DNA of 64,000 nt from JBGPOS01 sp041488155 (GTDB taxonomy: Bacteria; Chloroflexota; Dehalococcoidia; Tepidiformales; Tepidiformaceae): the NCBI GenBank assembly GCA_041488155.1, contig JBGPOS010000003.1, forward strand, positions 1 to 64,000. Reading direction: 5' to 3'. The position numbers and the translations under genes are program-made. This document shows, piece after piece, positions 58,679 through 64,000 of this stretch; within the stretch, counting starts at the first letter, position 1; each line of letters begins with the position of its first letter. The notes beneath the pieces were generated by a model, which made no database searches, was not told where the DNA came from, and saw nothing but the letters and a program-made list of their open reading frames with translations.

Positions 58679-59147
58679 CCACTTTCTTCGGGACCACAAC
58701 GGCAACCAATCCCCAGAAGCCCTGGTGGCAGCCGGGGCATTCCTTCCCTTGGAGATTCACGTGCCGGCGGCGGTCGCTCAACTTCTGGCCGATCGGGGCC
58801 TGCCGATTCCGCCTCCGGTCGCGGGCGTGGGACTAATAGATACGGGCGCGACGCTGACCTGTGTGCATGAGTCCGTTCTCGCGGGGTTGGCCCTCAACCC
58901 GGTGAGCACGGTCACGTCGGGAACCGCCAACGGGCCGGTGACCCAAAGTATCTATCCAGCTCGATTGGTGTTTCCTACCGTCGGGTGGGCGGTCGACCTT
59001 GCCGGCGTAACGGGAGTCAATCTCGAGGGCCAATTCGTCATGACCACTCCGCCTCAGCCGATCCTCTGCCTCGTAGGCCGGAATCTCCTGCGAGACTCGA
59101 TTCTGATTTGGAACGGTCCCGGCGGATTCTGGACGATCACTAGATGA
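58665..59147 (+). CDS. Retropepsin-like aspartic protease 3
   Basis: A 160-residue aspartyl protease-like protein: GVGLIDTGATLTCVHESVL (DTG at 59-61), YPARLVFP, NLEGQFVMTT and LCLVGRNLLRDSILIWNGPGGFW. It is only distantly related to the pair at 51.0-52.1 kb. ATG 58665 overlaps the upstream gene's end. A hairpin follows the stop. Substrate unknown. Confidence 0.85.
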   Translation: MPAYNHFLRDHNGNQSPEALVAAGAFLPLEIHVPAAVAQLLADRGLPIPPPVAGVGLIDTGATLTCVHESVLAGLALNPVSTVTSGTANGPVTQSIYPARLVFPTVGWAVDLAGVTGVNLEGQFVMTTPPQPILCLVGRNLLRDSILIWNGPGGFWTITR

Positions 59148-59167
59148 GCAGCGCAAGTTCGCGCTGC
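59148..59167 (+). terminator. Hairpin after protease 3
   Basis: GCAGCGC (59148-59154) and GCGCTGC (59161-59167) are perfect 7-bp arms with a 6-nt loop directly after the stop. No T-run; terminator activity uncertain. Confidence 0.45.
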
Positions 59168-59241
59168 AGGGCGCGGTCGCCCGCGTAGCCTCCCGGATCC
59201 TTACAATCAGGGCTCGGCCCGGCTCGTGGCCGAGCGACTTT

Positions 59242-60498
59242 ATGCACAAGAAGACAACCTTCCCCAACGGCCTGAGGCTCATCACTGAAGAGCTCCCGCA
59301 TACCTACTCGGCGACCGTAAGCATCTACGTCGGCGCCGGTAGCCGCTACGAGCGGGACGAAGAAGCCGGGCTCTCGCACTTCCTCGAACACATGCTGTTC
59401 AAAGGCTCGTCGCGGCGGCCGACGGCACGCGAGATCGCCGAGGCAATCGAATCGGTTGGAGGCATGCACAACGCAGCGACGGATCGCGAGGTGACGGTCT
59501 ACTACGCGAAGGTCCCGCACTCGGCCGTCCTCGAGACCATCGACATCCTTGCCGACATGGTGCGCGAGCCGGTGATGGATGCGGACGAGCTCGAGAAGGA
59601 GCGCAACGTCATCCTCGAAGAATTGGCCGCAGTCGAAGATAGCCCGGCGGAGCTTGCTGGCATCCTCATCGACGAGACACTCTGGCCGGACCAACCCCTC
59701 GGACGGAACGTCGGCGGGACGCCCGGGAGCGTGCGGGACCTCCCGCTCGCCGCGGTCAACCGCTATCTCAGGAGCCAGTATGTGCCGTCGAACCTGGTGG
59801 TTGTCGTAGCGGGCAACATCCGGCACGACGAAATCGTCCAGGCCACCTCGCGCTGGCTGGGAGACATGCGCGCGTCGACCGCGGCCCCCTGGTACCCGTT
59901 CGAGGCCCGTGAGGGCGCTCCCCGCGTCGCAGTGCGAGAGAAGGCCACCGAGCAGGCGAACATCTGCCTCGCCTACCCCAGCGTTGCCCTCGATCACCCT
60001 GACCGCTTCGCGGTTGACCTGCTGAGCACGGTGCTGGGCGAGGGAATGTCGAGCCGCCTGTTCCTCGAGTTGCGCGAAGAGCGGGCGCTGGTCTACGACG
60101 TGCACAGCTACCCGAGCGAGTTCCGCGACACGGGCTCATTCACGATCTTCGCTGGCTGCGACCCCGAACGCGTCCGGGTGACAGTCGAAGCCACGCTGGC
60201 CGAAACGGCCAAGCTCCTGAAGTCATTGCCGGCCGAAGAGCTGGCCAAGGGCAAGCAGATGGCGCGGGGCCGGATCCAGCTGCGCATGGAGGACACGCGT
60301 TCGGTCGCCGGTTGGCTCGGGTCGCAGGAACTCCTCCTTGGCTCGATCCTGACCGTGGACGAGGTGATCGCCCGGATCGACGCGGTCACCGGCGACGACG
60401 TACTGCGCGTCGGCGCGGAGCTGCTGCAGCCGGAAAAGGTGACGCTGGCGGCGGTCGGGCCGTTCGAGGACGACTCGGTGTTCAGCGGCCTGTTCTGA
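59242..60498 (+). CDS. M16 zinc metallopeptidase
   Basis: A 418-residue insulinase-family peptidase. The inverse zinc motif HFLEH (His46, Glu49, His50) sits in GLSHFLEHMLFKGSS; the third ligand lies in the EKERNVILEELA helix. C-terminal RVYDVHSYPSEF-type segment and ARGRIQLRMEDTRS fit the non-catalytic M16 half. Often secreted or cytoplasmic clearance peptidase; no signal peptide here. TACAAT at 59202-59207 is a likely -10. The following gene overlaps by 1 nt. Confidence 0.93.
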   Translation: MHKKTTFPNGLRLITEELPHTYSATVSIYVGAGSRYERDEEAGLSHFLEHMLFKGSSRRPTAREIAEAIESVGGMHNAATDREVTVYYAKVPHSAVLETIDILADMVREPVMDADELEKERNVILEELAAVEDSPAELAGILIDETLWPDQPLGRNVGGTPGSVRDLPLAAVNRYLRSQYVPSNLVVVVAGNIRHDEIVQATSRWLGDMRASTAAPWYPFEAREGAPRVAVREKATEQANICLAYPSVALDHPDRFAVDLLSTVLGEGMSSRLFLELREERALVYDVHSYPSEFRDTGSFTIFAGCDPERVRVTVEATLAETAKLLKSLPAEELAKGKQMARGRIQLRMEDTRSVAGWLGSQELLLGSILTVDEVIARIDAVTGDDVLRVGAELLQPEKVTLAAVGPFEDDSVFSGLF

Positions 60499-60977
60499 TG
60501 CCCCGGCAGGCCTTCTTCGGCCCGCCGCGAGACACGTTCGTGGCGGGCGGCGCGCACATCACGGTCTACCTGGTGCCGGTGTTCGAAGGCCGCCTCGTCG
60601 TATTCGATGTGGACGAGGCGGCGGCGCGGGGGAGGTGGCTCCCCTGGGACGTGCTCCCTTTCGGCGGCAACCCCTACGAGTGCGCCTCGGCGCTGGCGGA
60701 CGACTGGTGTGGCGTTTCGGTCGACGACCTCGCCCTGGTCGACGCGATGTCGTTCGCGGCCCCGGACGATGGCTGGGAGCTTGCGCTCGTCTTCCGGGCG
60801 CTACTGCTCGAACTTCCGCCGGGCGACGGCGTACGGTCGCCATACGTCTTCAAGCCCGGCGAATACGATGCGATCGGCCCGTTCGACCCCATTGACCTCG
60901 AGCGCTGGGTCACCTCTGCGGCAAGCGACACGACCCCTCCCGGTGCAACCCCTGAGCGGCGGAATCTGCTCTTTTAG
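60498..60977 (+). CDS. Hypothetical protein coupled to M16 gene
   Basis: A 159-residue protein: HITVYLVPVFEGRLVVFDVDE, WLPWDVLPFGGNPYECASALADDW and ELALVFRALLLELPPGD. A Gly-x-Asn-Pro-Tyr-Glu turn and beta strands recall a worn NUDIX-like fold but its metal motif is absent. ATG 60498 overlaps the peptidase stop (TGATG). Function unknown. Confidence 0.65.
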   Translation: MPRQAFFGPPRDTFVAGGAHITVYLVPVFEGRLVVFDVDEAAARGRWLPWDVLPFGGNPYECASALADDWCGVSVDDLALVDAMSFAAPDDGWELALVFRALLLELPPGDGVRSPYVFKPGEYDAIGPFDPIDLERWVTSAASDTTPPGATPERRNLLF

Positions 60978-61092
60978 CAACTGCCGTCATAGCCGGCGAC
61001 CTGCTCTCCCAATCGACGAAGGTTCGTTGTAGGCTAGTCCTCCCTGACCGGCCGGCGGGCCGGAAACAACTACCCGGGGATGGAGAACTCAA

Positions 61093-61956
61093 GTGGCAGA
61101 GATAGCGGAACGCGGCTACGCAAAGGCCGACGCGCTCGTCAGCACCGACTGGGTTGCGGCCCACCTCAACGACCGCAACGTCCGCATTGTCGAATCGAAC
61201 GAAGACCAGCTCCTGTACCCCTCGGGGCATATCCCCGGCTCGGTGCAGGTCGACTGGGCGGCTGACCTCAACGACCAGGTGAAGCGCGACTACCTGGACC
61301 GCGCTGGCTTCGAACGGCTCATGTCTCGCATCGGCGCGACGAAGGACACGACCGTCGTCTTCTACGGCGACAAGAGCAACTGGTGGGCCTGCTACGCCTT
61401 CTGGGTGTTCCACTTGTTTGGGCACACGAATGCCAAAGTCATGGACGGCGGCCGGCTCAAGTGGGAAAAGGAAGGCCGGACGACGACCCGGGACGTGCCG
61501 AGCTACGCCGCCACGAAGTACACGGCGCCCAACCGCGACGACACGAAGATCCGGGCGTTTCGCGACCAGGTTCTGAAGCACCAGGCGGCGCGCCTGCCGC
61601 TGGTCGACGTGCGCAGCCCGCAGGAGTACAGCGGCGAGCGGACTCACATGCCCGAATACCCCCAGGAAGGGGTGCTCCGCGGTGGCCACATCCCCGGCGC
61701 GAAGAGCGTGCCCTGGGCGCGGGCGGCGAACCCCGACGACGGCACCTTCAAGTCGGCGGCCGACCTGCGAGCCATCTACGAGCAGGAGCAGGGACTCAAG
61801 TCGAGCGACGACATCGTGGCCTACTGCCGGATCGGCGAACGCAGCAGCCACACCTGGTTCGTGCTCACCTACCTGCTCGGCTACCCCAAGGTGCGTAACT
61901 ACGACGGCAGCTGGACCGAATGGGGCAACTCCGTCGGCGTGCCTATCGAGAAGTAG
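61093..61956 (+). CDS. Thiosulfate/3-mercaptopyruvate sulfurtransferase
   Basis: A 287-residue tandem rhodanese: N-terminal inactive domain (VRIVESNEDQLLYPSGHIPGS) and C-terminal catalytic one with Cys245 in AYCRIGERSSHTW, the form found in actinobacterial SseA/CysA2-like enzymes. It moves a persulfide sulfur. GTG 61093 is the start. SufE follows 9 nt later, so they likely hand sulfur to Fe-S or sulfur-carrier assembly. Confidence 0.92.
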   Translation: MAEIAERGYAKADALVSTDWVAAHLNDRNVRIVESNEDQLLYPSGHIPGSVQVDWAADLNDQVKRDYLDRAGFERLMSRIGATKDTTVVFYGDKSNWWACYAFWVFHLFGHTNAKVMDGGRLKWEKEGRTTTRDVPSYAATKYTAPNRDDTKIRAFRDQVLKHQAARLPLVDVRSPQEYSGERTHMPEYPQEGVLRGGHIPGAKSVPWARAANPDDGTFKSAADLRAIYEQEQGLKSSDDIVAYCRIGERSSHTWFVLTYLLGYPKVRNYDGSWTEWGNSVGVPIEK

Positions 61957-61965
61957 GCTGGCCGC

Positions 61966-62400
61966 ATGACGGACGTCCCGGCCCCCCTGGCCGAGCTCAT
62001 CGAGGATTTCGCCTTCGTCGAACGCAACGAGCGTGCCGAGATGCTGATCGAATACGCCGACCGCTTCCAGGAAGTGCCGGCGGCAGTCGCGACGCGTCCT
62101 TTCGGTGAAGAGAACCACGTCCAGCGCTGCGAGTCAGAGGCTTACGTCTGGGCCGAGGACAACCCGGACGGGACGTTGAAGTTCCACTTCGCCGTGGAGA
62201 ACCCGCAAGGGCTTTCGGCGAAGGCCTGGTCGGTGATCCTCGATGAGACGCTCTCGGGCCAGCCGCTGGACGCAGTGGCGTCAGTCTCGCCAGAGGCCGT
62301 CCTACAGGTCTTTGGGAAGGACCTCTCGATGGGCAAAGGCCAGGGCCTGATGGGGATCCTCGACCTCGTGACGCGGGCTGCGAAGCGGCGGCTGGCGTAG
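61966..62400 (+). CDS. sufE: SufE-family sulfur acceptor
   Basis: A 144-residue SufE: IEDFAFVERNERAEMLIEYADRF, ENHVQRCESEAYVWAE with the active Cys55, and KFHFAVENPQGLSAKAWSVIL. SufE takes sulfur from SufS and stimulates it. Here it pairs with a rhodanese instead of sufS, suggesting persulfide relay from thiosulfate or mercaptopyruvate. No suf operon is in the window. Confidence 0.92.
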   Translation: MTDVPAPLAELIEDFAFVERNERAEMLIEYADRFQEVPAAVATRPFGEENHVQRCESEAYVWAEDNPDGTLKFHFAVENPQGLSAKAWSVILDETLSGQPLDAVASVSPEAVLQVFGKDLSMGKGQGLMGILDLVTRAAKRRLA

Positions 62401-62410
62401 GATCGTCCCC

Positions 62411-62758
62411 TCACCGACCCCCCAGCTCCGGGTGAGCGAGCATCGCCTGGATTTGCACGCGCAGGGTAGGCAGGTCGCGCTCGATGACAACCCACACCGC
62501 CTCTAGGTCAATACCGAAGTACTGGTGCGCAAGGATGTTCCGCATGCCGATGATGCTCGCCCAGGCGACCTCGAGATGGCTCGCACGTAGTTCTTCGGAG
62601 AGAGACCGGACGGCTTCGCCCAGGATCTCGAGGTGATGCACGACCCAGGTCTGCACTAGCTCATCTCGATCGAACGCAGAGCGCGTTCGGGGTGCGTGCC
62701 GATCGATGCGCTCGATTGCTTCAAGGATGTCGAGCAATCGCTCGCGGTCATCTCTCAC
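62411..62758 (-). CDS. HEPN toxin-like protein, HepT
   Basis: A 115-residue HEPN-domain protein: LLDILEAIERIDRHAP, DELVQTWVVHHLEILGEAV, VAWASIIGMRNILAHQYFGID. The RNILAH segment is the Rx4-6H catalytic motif of HEPN RNases. Its start overlaps the MntA-like gene (ATGA). This matches the HepT/MntA (type VII) toxin-antitoxin pair, in which MntA adenylylates HepT. Confidence 0.92.
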   Translation of the reverse strand: MRDDRERLLDILEAIERIDRHAPRTRSAFDRDELVQTWVVHHLEILGEAVRSLSEELRASHLEVAWASIIGMRNILAHQYFGIDLEAVWVVIERDLPTLRVQIQAMLAHPELGGR

Positions 62759-63051
62759 AGGGGAAGAGCTTCGCGCAGTACTCGTTCGCGGATGCGGCCA
62801 CGAAGGCCGTTGGCGGTTACGACGTCCACCGGTTGCCCCAAGAGCGCCTCGAGGTCGCTGAGAAGCCCCCCGAGGTCGAAGAGGCTGCGGCCCGGGTCAA
62901 GGTCGACGAGGACATCGATGTCACTGTCTGCGCGCGCGTCGCCTCTGGCGGCGGAGCCGAAGAGTCGCACATTACGCGCTCCATGCTGGGCGGCGATCCG
63001 GAGAATTTCGGCTCGGTGCGCGCGCAGGTCTTCGATTCCGATGATCCGCAT
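62755..63051 (-). CDS. MNT antitoxin-like nucleotidyltransferase MntA
   Basis: A 98-residue minimal nucleotidyltransferase with GSAARGDARADSDIDVLVDL (the GSxxRG..SDxD motif). It would inactivate HepT by adding AMP to a Tyr. ATG 63051 has TACAAT at 63059-63064, 7 nt upstream; ATG 63060 would put the -10 too close. It is coupled to hepT by a 4-nt overlap and precedes it. Confidence 0.9.
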   Translation of the reverse strand: MRIIGIEDLRAHRAEILRIAAQHGARNVRLFGSAARGDARADSDIDVLVDLDPGRSLFDLGGLLSDLEALLGQPVDVVTANGLRGRIRERVLREALPL

Positions 63052-63120
63052 GGATTGCATTGTAGCGCGGACGGGAGGGTGCTCAGGAGGCAGGCCCACC
63101 GGCTGCTGGACGGCCCGCGG

Positions 63121-63679
63121 CTACCCTTCGTCCTCGCGCAGGACGGCGAAGAGTTCGCTGAGGTCGAGGCGGAAGTCCTTGAGGACGGGCCCGGCGTCCA
63201 GCTCGTCCGGTGCGCGGTGGACCTCGGGGGCGGCGCCCGGACGGTAAACCCCCCACTGTTTCGAGGTCTGGGTCGACGATCCAGGTCAGCTTCACTCCGG
63301 ACCGCAGATAGAAATCGACTCGCTCCATCACCCGCCCGACCCGGTCATCGGGGGAAAGCACTTCGATGGCGAAGTCGGGGACGACTTCGACCACAGCAGG
63401 CACGCCGCGCTTGAAGCGGCTACCGAGGGTCACAGAGATGTCCGGGAGATAGATTCTCTGTTCGCGCCGAAAGAGGTGCCGGAGTTCGGTGTCGACTCGG
63501 CCTTCCTTTGACCGCTTGAGGTAGGAGTGCAGAGCCGCGATCAGCTCTGAAACAATCGCACTGTGTGGGGGACCTGGCATCGCCTTCTCGGACACCTCTC
63601 CGTCGATGAGCTCGAGATACGGCTTCGTCTCCTCCAGCGCGAGGAACTGCTCTACCGTCATCCGCGTCTTCAGGACCAT
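63121..63679 (-). pseudogene. Uma2-family gene with frameshift
   Basis: From ATG 63679 (TATACT 63686-63691, 6-nt gap) reads MTVEQFLALEETKPYLELID, RIYLPDISVTLGSRFKRG, FAIEVLSPDDRVGRVMERVD and LTWIVDPDLETVG, a Uma2 core. At a run of six G (63249-63254) the frame shifts; dropping one G gives VYRPGAAPEVHRAPDELD, GPVLKDFRLDLSELFAVL and a stop at 63121-63123. Repaired length is about 185. The core active-site residues are upstream of the break, so the product may be partly folded. It could be a sequencing indel. Confidence 0.75.
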
Positions 63680-63753
63680 GTGGGAAGTATAGCCCGAGGG
63701 GGCGAGGCCGGCGTCGCGCGGCTCGTGACCCACTGCTCGGCTACAATCTGCCC

Positions 63754-64000
63754 GTGGAAGTTCGCGTCCAGTACGTCACGACCAGCGACGGGGTAAACAT
63801 CGCCTACGCCGCGTTCGGCGGCGGGCCGGGCGTTCCGCTGGTGATGCTCAACACCCAGATGCTTTCACACCTCGTCAGCGCGCAGGAGCAGGTCTGGGAG
63901 AAGGAGGGCCGCGAGACCGAGGACCTGTCGCGCCATAGACTCGTGGTGCATTACAACCCGCGCGGCAGCGGCCTCTCCGATCGCGACGTCGGAGACCAAT
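63754..64000 (+). CDS. Alpha/beta hydrolase, cut by window end
   Basis: An open frame from GTG 63754 to the end of the window: VRVQYVTTSDGVNIAYAAFGG, PLVMLNTQMLSHLVSA, then HRLVVHYNPRGSGLSDRD. The DGVNIAYAAFG start and NPRGSGLSD are typical of alpha/beta hydrolases, often those fused to LuxR or cyclase domains. TACAAT (63742-63747) is 6 nt before the GTG. The nucleophile elbow lies beyond the window, so the function is open. Confidence 0.8.
   Translation, partial: MEVRVQYVTTSDGVNIAYAAFGGGPGVPLVMLNTQMLSHLVSAQEQVWEKEGRETEDLSRHRLVVHYNPRGSGLSDRDVGDQ

Overview
The window is a G+C-rich (by eye about two thirds), densely coded bacterial chromosome segment with no rRNA, tRNA, CRISPR array or complete insertion sequence. 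Gene content points to a heterotroph, most likely a member of the Chloroflexota (Dehalococcoidia-like); a deep actinobacterial relative cannot be excluded. The indicators are two acyl-CoA dehydrogenases and several crotonase/MaoC enzymes, a dnaJ-hspR-clp heat-shock cluster, Uma2-family proteins, DUF559 and retropepsin-like proteins, a type 2 IleS behind a T-box, and many start codons placed directly behind a -10 hexamer. The taxon is inferred, not shown.

Layout. 0-4.3 kb: a SipW-type signal peptidase with two candidate exported substrates, an unknown partner and an orphan PstS. 4.4-22 kb: ferritin-like protein, NarL-type regulator, AGPS-like flavoenzyme, TadG-like VWA protein, two acyl-CoA dehydrogenases, two crotonases, a Clp-N/excisionase-HTH fusion, cyclase, MurJ, YprB-like exonuclease, PlsX, methyltransferase, 7Fe ferredoxin. 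22-27.7 kb: DUF559 protein among palindromic repeats, HAD phosphatase, tandem beta-lactamase-fold hydrolases, two exported unknowns, a decayed LuxR gene. 27.7-36.3 kb: heat-shock cluster (dnaJ, hspR, four-helix-bundle gene, clpC), DUF4349 lipoprotein, an ABC-ATPase remnant behind a long inverted repeat, MgtA. 36.5-41.2 kb: universal stress protein, two RCK/TrkA proteins, PheA, broken xdhC, TatA, two Uma2 proteins. 41.2-43.4 kb: a SAM-I riboswitch-controlled operon of threonine-synthase-like enzyme, NIL protein and MoaD/ThiS protein. 43.5-52 kb: nitroreductase, Hsp20 and three overlapping small genes, Mug glycosylase, MaoC, methyltransferase, broken EEP gene, SDR, a heptanucleotide tandem repeat, HAD, and two duplicated retropepsin-like genes. 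52-64 kb: ileS with T-box, EEP lipoprotein, RuvB, RidA, DUF5678-like plus a third retropepsin-like gene, M16 peptidase, rhodanese plus SufE, HepT/MntA pair, a broken Uma2 gene and the start of an alpha/beta hydrolase.

How genes work together. The most interesting unit is the riboswitch operon. A SAM OFF-switch on a threonine-synthase-like gene makes little sense for threonine, but fits homocysteine/methionine synthesis from O-phosphohomoserine with sulfur carried on the MoaD/ThiS protein. The rhodanese-SufE pair is a possible sulfur source elsewhere in the window. A second theme is regulation at the start codon: twelve genes carry TANNNT exactly 6 nt before the start, as expected for leaderless mRNAs.

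Caution: four genes (LuxR, xdhC, EEP, Uma2) each need a single-base correction to restore a full family product. These may be real pseudogenes, but assembly indels are at least as likely.
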